Below are positions 22,331-30,434 of a stretch of 35,301 bases of DNA, piece after piece; positions within the stretch are counted from its first letter, which is position 1, and each line of letters begins with the position of its first letter. This DNA is from a virus. The notes under the pieces were generated by a model. It was not told where the DNA came from. It saw nothing but the letters and a program-made list of their open reading frames with translations, and made no database searches. The stretch covers positions 1-35,301 of IMG/VR virus record IMGVR_UViG_3300024518_003081. One strand, written 5' to 3'. Made by a program: the position numbers and the translations under genes.

Positions 22331-24390
22331 TCAAGTAGTTCTCTCACTGCCTTCAAAATGGTTTGGCGATATTCCTTATCGGTACGCAAGACATCAAGAA
22401 ATTGTGCTTCGCGCATACGTTTCATTTCACCGGACTCGCTCCCATAGTCGGTGATATACCATCCTTTGCTATACTCAACGACACATAGGTCTCTTGCAAG
22501 TTGCGCAAGGTCCAACGCTTTATCAATACCCTTGCCCCAAATAATAGGGACAGTAACTTTCCTAAAAGGCCGAGCCATATTATTCTTAATGACTTCGCAT
22601 TGAGTATTTTGACCATACGAATTGCCTTTTGTGTCTTTAATTATATCTGCCGCATTCCTTTTGAGCTTAATAACTTGGGAAGCAAGATTACTTATGGCCT
22701 TACCGCCCTTCTTATTGTCGCCAGTCTGATAAGGATTCAGCTTGGGGGAAATATGGGAGATAAATAATATGACACAGCGATTTCTTTCTGTGGGGCCAAG
22801 ATTCTTCCTCAACATTGTCCAGCAAAGCTTGGCAACCTTACCCATCATTTGCTTAGAGGCAGACTCTGCACCCTCAACTTCAGGCATCATAGCGCTCACA
22901 CTATCAAAGACAATGAAACATCCAGGAAAATCCATAATACAGTCGTGAACTAAATCAACAGCTTCCTCTCCAGTATCTGGGCGAATTCTCGTAAATAATT
23001 TACGCGCATCTCCGCTTAATCCCTTAATCATATTAAGGGAGGTTTCTCTTAACTTACGCTCAAGGTCAAAGAAAAACACTGGACGACCTTGTTTAATAGC
23101 GTTTGCTGCGGCTTCTAGAGCAAGAGTTGTATTGTGGGTAGGCGTGACGTTGTCAGTTATATAGAGGTGGTTTGGGTCATCTATAAAAATGCACTGACAT
23201 TCCTTGCGTCCCACAGAAACCACTTCTTTAATGAACCTATCGCAATGTAGGTATTCATCATTCAATCTATCTCTTTTTCTTGTGAGGCGGGCTGGTTTAA
23301 TCCCATTTGCAAATCTAATTCTTAATCTATAATTCTCTCTAGTTTCTATTACTTGGTCATTTTTCCTATATCTTCCCATTCTAGATTTATAGGAGCACTT
23401 TCCACCTAAAGACCTCACTAAAAACATAGTGTCTTTAAGAAGCTGAACCGAAGTTGTCGAAAACTCTATGGAGCCATTTTGTTCTACGTATCCATCAGTA
23501 TCAATAAGACCCTGTAGTAAAGCTATTCTATTTTCGTGAGAAGTAATCAAGTATGGTTCTGGAATAAACTTATCAAAAGACCTTTTACCCAAGAGACCCA
23601 GCGCGCTTAACTCCTTTTTGAGGGTAGAATCTTTGCCGGTAAATCTATAGTCACAATTGTAATCACATACTTTTTTAAGTTCTGTTTTTTCATGAGCCTG
23701 GGATGCAAATGCAACTATTTCTTCATCTTCAGACGAAAGCTTAATACAACCATTTTTTGGTAAATAGCCATCACCAATTAACAGTCCTAACAAATAGGGC
23801 TTAATATGCAATTTACTTTTACTTGCAAAAAATACGTTACTACTAGCAATAGAATGGTTATTCGCTTCTCCCGCTTTAATCTTTAAGGTATCTCTGATTT
23901 CTTTAAGAGTCTTTACTGTTCCAGGTTGTGATGCCAATCTATCTTTAGATGTTCTAGTAAGCCATAAATGATTAAGAGTACATTCAACTGAAGAATTGTC
24001 ATCAAAAATAACTCTATAAACATCCATAACGCCTTGGGGATGAATACTGCGTACTACGGCATTACCACCAAAAGGCGTACAAACATACATTCCTGGTTTA
24101 ATATCGCGCATCTCGATATAACCGTCGGGCGTTAAAACTTTTGCGTCTAATGGTTGAGCTTTGCCCGTTTGCTCTGCGCCATAAATCTCATTAATCGAAC
24201 CCTGAACAAATGGTGTGCCTAGGGCCCAGTCTAATTTAAAACTGCCGGTAGAAATGGAAGTTAGTTTTGAATCATCAATAGATTCGCCAAAAGCAACCTT
24301 GGCGCCCAACTTTTTAAGTAGGTCTTCACGCATAGTCTCGAATTCGCCAGAACCGAGTGGCGCGGTAGCGGTTGTCTTTTTCTTAGCCAT
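22327..24390 (-). CDS. recA: RecA recombinase interrupted by an intein
   Basis: Predicted 687-residue precursor. Residues 1-77 and 421-687 form a RecA of 344 residues, normal for bacteria. SISTGSFKLDWALG leads to the P-loop NEIYGAEQTGK|TTLALEAAA, which is split by a 343-residue intein after the Lys. VFFFDLERKLRE carries the catalytic-type Glu, CFIVFDSVSAMMP is Walker B, QMMGKVAKLCWTMLRKNL follows, and CVILFISHISPKLNPYQTG is the loop before L2. KAISNLASQVIKLKR and PFRKVTVPIIWGKGIDKALD continue the core. It would catalyse strand exchange and recombination-dependent replication. Without splicing the ATP site cannot form. The ATG at 24390 overlaps the MazG-like gene by 8 bases; its ribosome-binding site is weak. 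Confidence 0.93.
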   Translation of the reverse strand: MAKKKTTATAPLGSGEFETMREDLLKKLGAKVAFGESIDDSKLTSISTGSFKLDWALGTPFVQGSINEIYGAEQTGKAQPLDAKVLTPDGYIEMRDIKPGMYVCTPFGGNAVVRSIHPQGVMDVYRVIFDDNSSVECTLNHLWLTRTSKDRLASQPGTVKTLKEIRDTLKIKAGEANNHSIASSNVFFASKSKLHIKPYLLGLLIGDGYLPKNGCIKLSSEDEEIVAFASQAHEKTELKKVCDYNCDYRFTGKDSTLKKELSALGLLGKRSFDKFIPEPYLITSHENRIALLQGLIDTDGYVEQNGSIEFSTTSVQLLKDTMFLVRSLGGKCSYKSRMGRYRKNDQVIETRENYRLRIRFANGIKPARLTRKRDRLNDEYLHCDRFIKEVVSVGRKECQCIFIDDPNHLYITDNVTPTHNTTLALEAAANAIKQGRPVFFFDLERKLRETSLNMIKGLSGDARKLFTRIRPDTGEEAVDLVHDCIMDFPGCFIVFDSVSAMMPEVEGAESASKQMMGKVAKLCWTMLRKNLGPTERNRCVILFISHISPKLNPYQTGDNKKGGKAISNLASQVIKLKRNAADIIKDTKGNSYGQNTQCEVIKNNMARPFRKVTVPIIWGKGIDKALDLAQLARDLCVVEYSKGWYITDYGSESGEMKRMREAQFLDVLRTDKEYRQTILKAVRELLE
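23131..24159 (-). mobile_element. Class 3-type intein with LAGLIDADG endonuclease in the RecA P-loop
   Basis: A 343-residue in-frame insertion between GAEQTGK and TTLALEA. Its first residue is Ala (AQPLDAKVLTPDGYIEMRDI), not Cys or Ser. Block B is ECTLNHLW with Trp at intein position 66. Block F is QCIFIDDPNHLYI with Cys 323 at the place of the usual Asp, and block G is TPTHN with Thr 341. The +1 residue is Thr. Ala1 with Trp/Cys/Thr is the class 3 signature, in which the internal Cys makes the branched intermediate. Two LAGLIDADG motifs, LLGLLIGDGYL and LLQGLIDTDGYV, give a homing endonuclease domain. Confidence 0.9.
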
Positions 24391-24787
24391 CGGCTCGACC
24401 AGAAATCTTTAGTCTTTTGGCCTTTAGCTTTTGACTACCGGTATCTAAAAGAACAGATAGTGGAATATCAAATTGTTCTGCTAGGAGAAAAGCAACATTG
24501 ACTACGTCGCCAAGCTCTTCTTTAATCCTGTCGATGGGCGTATGACCCTGAGCCGCGAGCTTTTTAATCTTTCTGCGTGAACCTTCGTATGCAAGAACAG
24601 CTTCGGCCAACTCGCCGGTCTCTTCGCTTAGTTTGGCAATGTAATAAAGATTGTTCTTTGGCCTGTGGCGATTTTTTCGATACGTATCAAGCTCCTCTAT
24701 ATATGTGGCCATATGAAGGGCCGTCTTTGTTTTCTCTTCAAGGTTAGGAGCAAACGGAACGTTGCGGGGTTTAGTAGAATTAGTCAT
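24383..24787 (-). CDS. MazG-like nucleotide pyrophosphohydrolase
   Basis: Predicted 134-residue all-alpha NTP pyrophosphohydrolase. The metal-binding helices are KLSEETGELAEAV (E55, E56, E59) and RIKEELGDVVNVAFLLAEQF (E90, E91, D94), the E-E-x2-E ... E-E-x2-D arrangement of the MazG/dCTPase-like superfamily. I chose the ATG at 24787 because GAGGAG lies 7 bases upstream; the ATG at 24850 would place the start inside the preceding gene. Such enzymes hydrolyse (d)NTPs to monophosphates and in phages may edit the nucleotide pool or affect alarmone levels. It overlaps both neighbours by 8 bases. Confidence 0.82.
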   Translation of the reverse strand: MTNSTKPRNVPFAPNLEEKTKTALHMATYIEELDTYRKNRHRPKNNLYYIAKLSEETGELAEAVLAYEGSRRKIKKLAAQGHTPIDRIKEELGDVVNVAFLLAEQFDIPLSVLLDTGSQKLKAKRLKISGRADG

Positions 24788-25220
24788 TTTCAATCTCCTC
24801 AATCTTTTCAAATAGCCCCTTTTTCTTGGGGCGCGAGTTGGTTTGACCACGAAGGTCTAATCCAAGAATCTCTGACTCCTGAGAAACTTCGGACTTGTCT
24901 TTTGGGGCGCGAATTCTCTCGGCTATTTCTTTGCGAGCTTGTGCCAAAACTTCAATTTTAGCATAGTCCGTCCAAGAAGTAATGTAGTTTTTGAGAGCAA
25001 TGTATAGGATGACTGACTCGCCATATTTTTTAATGTGTTTGCGGCAAGCCTGAATCTCACGGCGATAGCGGAATTTATATTTCCCTAGTTGCCAGAACTT
25101 TGGCGGTAATTTTTGCCCGTGTTGCTGACGAAGGAAGGCCAGTTCTACTAAGTAGTTAGAGAGGTCTTGTTTTGTTCCTGGAGTTGAGAGCGAATTAAAT
25201 CGCGATTTTCTCTTTGCCAC
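24780..25220 (-). CDS. Hypothetical basic protein, first gene after a promoter
   Basis: Not recognised. The 146-residue product is strongly basic (starting VAKRKSRFNSLSTPG, then LGKYKFRYRREIQACRKHIK) and ends in a Lys-rich and Glu-rich tail. I chose the GTG at 25220, which has GAGGAG 6 bases upstream. An ATG at 25250 is possible but its ribosome-binding site would abut it. The in-frame TTG at 25295 is excluded because it is the -35 box. The gene opens the recA operon directly after the virion genes. A DNA-binding role would fit the charge but is only inference. Confidence 0.72.
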   Translation of the reverse strand: MAKRKSRFNSLSTPGTKQDLSNYLVELAFLRQQHGQKLPPKFWQLGKYKFRYRREIQACRKHIKKYGESVILYIALKNYITSWTDYAKIEVLAQARKEIAERIRAPKDKSEVSQESEILGLDLRGQTNSRPKKKGLFEKIEEIEND

Positions 25221-25266
25221 GGAACGCTCCTCTTCATTCAAACGCCTCATCCCACCACTAGTAGCT

Positions 25267-25295
25267 AGTATACTGTCAGTGGATGGCCGGGTCAA
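25267..25295 (-). promoter_or_regulatory. Sigma-70-like promoter for the recA operon
   Basis: On the minus strand TTGACC (25290-25295), a 17-base spacer, and TATACT (25267-25272). It lies in the gap between the last virion gene and the first replication gene. AGCTACTAGTGG follows the -10, sharing CTACTAG with the promoter at 21909. No terminator is visible between it and the virion gene ending at 25314. Confidence 0.72.
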
Positions 25296-25313
25296 GAAGA
25301 GAATTAATAAGTT

Positions 25314-28019
25314 TTAATTTCCTCCGATAGGTCTGAACGACTTAGATGGTCCACCAGGGAGAGGAGTGTTCTGACCACCGAGACCCACGGTTTTTCCTGT
25401 AGGTTTAAAAACCTGACCATTATTTGGATTCGCGCCACCGGTAGGTGCGCCCTCAGGCGTTCCTGGGTCGCCAGCACCTGGCTTAGGTTTCCCACCTGGT
25501 GCTCCAGCACCCTTACCACCTGGGCACGGACCGTGAGTAGAGAATCCACCACATGGGTCTTTAATCGTAATGATAGGACACATTGGCTTAGGAGGAATTG
25601 GAACGTCGGATGGGTCGCCACCTATTGGAGGACCAAGCTCTGGGTCACCGGCATCGCTTCCAGGTCCCTTCTTAACTCTAGGTTTCGATGTGACTCTCTT
25701 AGGAGTCTTTTTAGTTGTTGTGGACTTAGGACATGGGCTAGCTCCACCGGTAGTATCTATAGGACAAACAGGTGGAATTTCAGTTGGAGGGAATTCCACA
25801 CCGCCGGTTCCAGTCTCTGGGTTGTAACCAGGAATAGAACTACCAAGCTTGTCATTAATGCTACTTCTTAAACCTGTAAGACTATTGTCAACAGACATCG
25901 CCAGGTCTTTTAATGCCTTCTGAATAGTTTCACCTACAGCCTGCCCCATTGAAACCAAATCTGCCTGGTTTTTACATTCTACACCACTAATTCTATTACC
26001 AAGCTCTTCTTCAATTCTATCACAGCAAGGACAACAGTCTTCTTCTTTCTCATCGTCTACATCATGTAGACCAGCATTCTCCCTGGCTTTCCTGGCAGCT
26101 TCGGCGTCAGCATCAGCCTTATCCATCGCGTCTTTAACTTCTGCTGGAAGTTTGTCGCCGGCATCTTCTTTAACCTGGTCGGCTTTTGTTTTGGCGTCCT
26201 TAGCCGCGTCGTTAGCTTCTTTATCGGCAGCCTTAGCTGTCTGAACATCTGCATCGGCCTTTTCATTGGCCGCATTAAACTTGGCCTGTTCGGCGTTCTT
26301 GTCCGCTTGAGCCACAGCATTAGCATTATTTGCGTCTCTAGCAGCTTCTATAGTTGAAGGGTCATTTGGACTTACAACTAAATCTGCATTCGCATTATCC
26401 GCTAGCTTTTGAGCCGCATCAGCCTTCCCTACTGCTTCACCTAAGTCTTGCGCGGCAGTATTGGCAGCAGTCGTGGAGTCGGCAGCATCATTAGCAGCAT
26501 CAGCGGCCTCCTGTTGTTTGGCAGAAGAGTCTTGATACGCTTCGGATGCAGCCGGAAGAGAGTCGTTAAGAGCGGAGGCTTCGGCTGCGGTTAGAGGTTG
26601 ACCACCACTTTGAAGTGTATCACCCGCGACATACTCGCCACCCGTACCAGAACCAGAAGGTAATCCGTCCAGAGCAGCCTCTGCTTTACCTGCTGAGTCC
26701 GCAGCCTTTTCAGACGCATCTGCGGCACCTTTAGCTTTAGCAGGGTCAACACTACCAGTAGCCTTACCGAGTAATATAAGTATCATCTTACATACTTCGA
26801 TAATCTTATCGGCTAAAATCTTATCGTTCTGATACAGGATATCAAGCTCAAATCCAACATCAACACAAGGGTCAAATTCAACAGCAGGAATCCATTGCGC
26901 TCCATCGAACTTCATGCATCCAATAAGGTCAGACCCAACGTCATCTATAGAAAAACAAATTGGGCCATCAAAATTATCGTCAAGATGGAAGTAGGTTCCC
27001 GTAAGAATTTCAATCTGTTCGGCTCGTTGAGTCTTTTCCATTCCACAAGTTGTTATTGGAGCATCTTTTACGGCTCGATGAATCTTAAACGTTGAAGATA
27101 GAGCGGCATATTTATAAATCTCGTCTGGATTAAACTGAGACCATATGTGACCTAGGTGCGTAGTAATTTCCGCGCTTTGTTCCGTGTCACTACTGTCGCC
27201 TACGTCTCCTGAAAATGTTTCTGTCTTGAGAACGTGCCACGTGTCCTCAAGTCTTCCTTTGAGGAATGGGAATCCACATGCAACATCGGGATTTGTAGAA
27301 AAAACCAATGTGCCAAGATTCTTCTTTTCTTGGTCTGCAATAAGGTCGTTCCACGCGCCCCATACTCCACGACGCTCGTCCCATCTCAAGTCTATCGGAC
27401 CAAGCTTCCAGCTTTCACGAGCAAGCTTGTGTTCTATATCATTATCTCGTGGGTCCGCAGAAGAACTGTCGGTTGGCAGCATTCCAATTGTTCTGCCCCA
27501 TCCAGCCGCCATTAGTGGAACTCTCATACTGAGGGTCCTGGCATCTTCTACCGTATCAATATTTGCAAAGAAATCGCTTCTTGCCTCTTCGGCCGTTTCT
27601 CTTCCAACAATAAAGTCAACCTGCTGAACGCCAGGACTAATTGTTGGAGTTGCGCCAGGAATATTAATAAGGTCATAGATATGAAAATCAGCATTACCTA
27701 TAGAACGACGATAAACGCTATTCTCCGCCAATTCTATATTGTCAATTGTCGCTGTTTTAAATTTGCCGCCATTAAAGATTGCCAACACGCAGTCGTGTGA
27801 TGCGCCGTATGTAAGTATCCAGTTTTCATCGGTGTCCGCAAACGCGCCTGGAGGTTGCGAGGTAATAGACATAGGGGCAGCGTCGGTTGGTCTTTTACCA
27901 CCCCTCTCGGCAAGGTCCTGAGATGCGCCCAATTGCATACCACTCCAGGCATAAGTCTGTAGCGGATAGTTTAGACCTTTTAACCAGTCAACATTTCTAA
28001 CTTCTCTGTTATCACTCAA
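25314..28019 (-). CDS. Large virion-type protein with Ala-rich stalk and Pro/Gly-rich tail
   Basis: Predicted 901-residue protein, probably structural. Residues 1-420 look globular and beta-rich (for example WILTYGASHDCVLAIFNGGK, LRWDERRGVWGAWNDLIADQ and HLDDNFDGPICFSIDDVGSD). Residues about 420-650 are an Ala/Asp/Lys-rich helical stretch, probably a coiled-coil or trimeric stalk. A DCCPCCDRIEEELG cluster (661-674) follows, which could bind metal or form disulphides. The last 150 residues are low-complexity Pro/Gly/Lys (PGGKGAGAPGGKPKPGAGDP). The start is a TTG at 28019 overlapping the previous stop by 8 bases, with GGGGGAG 9-10 bases upstream. I do not recognise the family; tail-fibre or neck-appendage is inference. 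Confidence 0.75.
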   Translation of the reverse strand: MSDNREVRNVDWLKGLNYPLQTYAWSGMQLGASQDLAERGGKRPTDAAPMSITSQPPGAFADTDENWILTYGASHDCVLAIFNGGKFKTATIDNIELAENSVYRRSIGNADFHIYDLINIPGATPTISPGVQQVDFIVGRETAEEARSDFFANIDTVEDARTLSMRVPLMAAGWGRTIGMLPTDSSSADPRDNDIEHKLARESWKLGPIDLRWDERRGVWGAWNDLIADQEKKNLGTLVFSTNPDVACGFPFLKGRLEDTWHVLKTETFSGDVGDSSDTEQSAEITTHLGHIWSQFNPDEIYKYAALSSTFKIHRAVKDAPITTCGMEKTQRAEQIEILTGTYFHLDDNFDGPICFSIDDVGSDLIGCMKFDGAQWIPAVEFDPCVDVGFELDILYQNDKILADKIIEVCKMILILLGKATGSVDPAKAKGAADASEKAADSAGKAEAALDGLPSGSGTGGEYVAGDTLQSGGQPLTAAEASALNDSLPAASEAYQDSSAKQQEAADAANDAADSTTAANTAAQDLGEAVGKADAAQKLADNANADLVVSPNDPSTIEAARDANNANAVAQADKNAEQAKFNAANEKADADVQTAKAADKEANDAAKDAKTKADQVKEDAGDKLPAEVKDAMDKADADAEAARKARENAGLHDVDDEKEEDCCPCCDRIEEELGNRISGVECKNQADLVSMGQAVGETIQKALKDLAMSVDNSLTGLRSSINDKLGSSIPGYNPETGTGGVEFPPTEIPPVCPIDTTGGASPCPKSTTTKKTPKRVTSKPRVKKGPGSDAGDPELGPPIGGDPSDVPIPPKPMCPIITIKDPCGGFSTHGPCPGGKGAGAPGGKPKPGAGDPGTPEGAPTGGANPNNGQVFKPTGKTVGLGGQNTPLPGGPSKSFRPIGGN

Positions 28020-30426
28020 AACTAAATGCTCCCCCAGAAAGACCGGATGTATTTCTATTTCCTCTACCGCTAAATTGCGTGTTTACTCTCGTTCGGTATT
28101 TCTCAATAAATCCCACTGTATCTTGTGGGATATTTCTGGCCCCGCCCCTTCTAGCGAAGAGACTTAATGTTGCAAGCTCCTCCTTTGTCAATTCGCCAAA
28201 CTTTCTTTGGAAACTCTGAAGCTGATATGTGGTTGCGACTTGCGCGGAAAGACTGATATTGATTGACGAAATATTACTATTGCGACCAAGAGAATCGCCA
28301 ATACTAAATTGCGGGAATCCTTCAATTGTCACGTTTGCACTTTGAACGTCCTTCACGGCAGAACTCCTATTGTCCACTCTGAATTGCATGGCGTCCAGCA
28401 TTAATTGGAAGCCGCCAAACTCCCATGGCGAGAACCCGTCGTCCTGGTCAATATTTAAACGACCCACAGATGCCGGCACAATGTTGCTTGAGAAGGCGGG
28501 ACCGTAACGATTAAATTTCGCCCTAGTAGGAACGTGGACTTTCGTTGGTTGATATGCTCCCGCATGAATATTGTTGTACATTTCAATCGCACCAACAACT
28601 TGCTTGAGTCTTCTTTGTTCTCTTGTATCTAGGTCTATCGCATTATCATCAGCATCTCGTTCGATAACTTTCTTAGCCGCGTTTTGGTCTGCGACTTGGT
28701 CATCTAATTTATTTTGTAGTGCGGTTTCGGTTTCTCTAAGATTCCGTAGGTCGGCCATAAGTCTAAGTTGCGAGTTGGCTTCAAAAATTCCCGAGTTTAA
28801 TCTAACGATGTTGCGCTTTTCCTCAATGGTTCCAGCTAGGAAAATCCTCCCATCTGGAAGAATAAAGTAGTTTTCCTTATCCTCTTCGATTTTTCTATTA
28901 CCAGCATCGACCGGCCCCAGCTGAAGTTGTAAAGGTTGTGTTCCACCTTGTCCCGTTACAAAGCCGCCTCCAATGCCCAACCCTAGATTAGACTGAACAA
29001 CCGTTACTGTTGTCCCAGCTTGTCCACCAGTTGTGCCAAATCCATCAGGTTGAAATTCAACGTAACAGCGAGTCTTACCATCGTCATTTCTAAAGTATTC
29101 ATTGGCATCATTATTACCCGCCACTACATCAACAGTCCAAGCTGCATCGACATAATCTACATCAATAGCACCAGTAAACAAGAATCTCTTTCCATAATTA
29201 GCTTCGGCGTGACTCTTTAGAATCTCATATAATCGACCAACCTTGCTCTCGAATGCTGTTAGATTCTTTTTATTTCTTTGGTCAATTAAACCTCTTCTTT
29301 CATCGATTCTTTTAGCCGCCACCTTTCCAATAACACTCTTTGGGTCAATTAATCGCGGGGGTTTTTTAATCGGTTGAAACTCAATATCGAACCCATAGTT
29401 TCGGTCGACTAAAAATGCGTATTTCTCCCAGGCACCTTTGGTTCCCAGAACAACTTTCATTTCTAATTCGGTCATAAAGAACTGCTGGAATCCGCCGACC
29501 TCGGTTAAATCAACCGCTGTATTGGCCATACCATTGATATTAAATACCCTCATCTGCTCCACAGGCGCTCCTAGGAGAACAGAACATGCGACTTCGTTGC
29601 GAAGCTCAAGTCCACTGGTGGCCGTAATAACCCTCCCGGAATTAGCGGCCAAGAAATTATTTAGGTCAACATCAATATTATCAACCTTACGAGGAATGGT
29701 CTTAATAATAATCTCGATGTCGTCGCCACTATCGCCATTAGTTTCTACATACCAGTCGAATGAATGGTTTGTGGCCAACTCTTGAATGAAATCCGCCATA
29801 GAAATTAAATTGGTATTGGCGCGATATTCTAGATTGACCAATGGCGTAACTTCACTTAGGTTAAAGAAGTATTTTTCCCCAAACGCTTTTGCACCCTGAG
29901 CGGGAACTTGGAATCCAGCAAATCCTTGGATATTTACAGCACCACCCTCAAGGGCTTTCCTTACGTTATCATACGCGAGGCCCGCCTGATTCCACCCGGA
30001 TAGATTAAATCCAAACTCTTCTGAATCGAACGCGCCGTATACGTCGATAACTGAACACTCGGAGCTAGCCTTAATAAAATCAGCAACAGTTCTGTATCCG
30101 GGAGCCAATATTAATGGAATGCCCGCCATTATTTCACGAACATCTGCAATACTGACCCTAGTTAGTCTGCCGGAAATATTCCTTACGTCTCTGTCGTATT
30201 TGGTAATAACGCCAGTGAATGTAAAGGTAGACCCAACTTGTAGTTTTGTAAACGTACCAAGAACCGGTGGAATAAAAGTGGCTGGTGGCACAGAGTTCTC
30301 GTCCTCAGCCAACGTAACACTGCATGTGCTTGGGCCTTGAGCTAAACCAAGATTACACGTAACATCTTTTACAAATGCACCTAAGTATTTAATTGGCGAT
30401 GTTAAACCAAGAGTTGTTGCTGTCAT
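28012..30426 (-). CDS. Probable tail/baseplate hub-like protein
   Basis: Predicted 804-residue protein. Residues about 66-112 (GSTFTFTGVITKYDRDVRNI, SGRLTRVSIADVREIMAGIP, LILAPGY) resemble the first beta domain of phage hub/baseplate proteins, in which a tail-specific F-x-G-x-[IV] strand is followed by a D-x-R-E-[IL] helix. That similarity is by eye. ADFIQELATNHSFDWYVETN (about 225-244) fits the second domain. A charged helical region spans about 555-620 (LRNLRETETALQNKLDDQVA). It lies between two large virion genes. The ATG at 30426 has AAGGTG 4 bases upstream, as does the next gene (GAGGTG). Hub function is moderate; being a structural protein is more secure. Confidence 0.65.
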   Translation of the reverse strand: MTATTLGLTSPIKYLGAFVKDVTCNLGLAQGPSTCSVTLAEDENSVPPATFIPPVLGTFTKLQVGSTFTFTGVITKYDRDVRNISGRLTRVSIADVREIMAGIPLILAPGYRTVADFIKASSECSVIDVYGAFDSEEFGFNLSGWNQAGLAYDNVRKALEGGAVNIQGFAGFQVPAQGAKAFGEKYFFNLSEVTPLVNLEYRANTNLISMADFIQELATNHSFDWYVETNGDSGDDIEIIIKTIPRKVDNIDVDLNNFLAANSGRVITATSGLELRNEVACSVLLGAPVEQMRVFNINGMANTAVDLTEVGGFQQFFMTELEMKVVLGTKGAWEKYAFLVDRNYGFDIEFQPIKKPPRLIDPKSVIGKVAAKRIDERRGLIDQRNKKNLTAFESKVGRLYEILKSHAEANYGKRFLFTGAIDVDYVDAAWTVDVVAGNNDANEYFRNDDGKTRCYVEFQPDGFGTTGGQAGTTVTVVQSNLGLGIGGGFVTGQGGTQPLQLQLGPVDAGNRKIEEDKENYFILPDGRIFLAGTIEEKRNIVRLNSGIFEANSQLRLMADLRNLRETETALQNKLDDQVADQNAAKKVIERDADDNAIDLDTREQRRLKQVVGAIEMYNNIHAGAYQPTKVHVPTRAKFNRYGPAFSSNIVPASVGRLNIDQDDGFSPWEFGGFQLMLDAMQFRVDNRSSAVKDVQSANVTIEGFPQFSIGDSLGRNSNISSINISLSAQVATTYQLQSFQRKFGELTKEELATLSLFARRGGARNIPQDTVGFIEKYRTRVNTQFSGRGNRNTSGLSGGAFSFE

Positions 30427-30434
30427 CTTTCACC

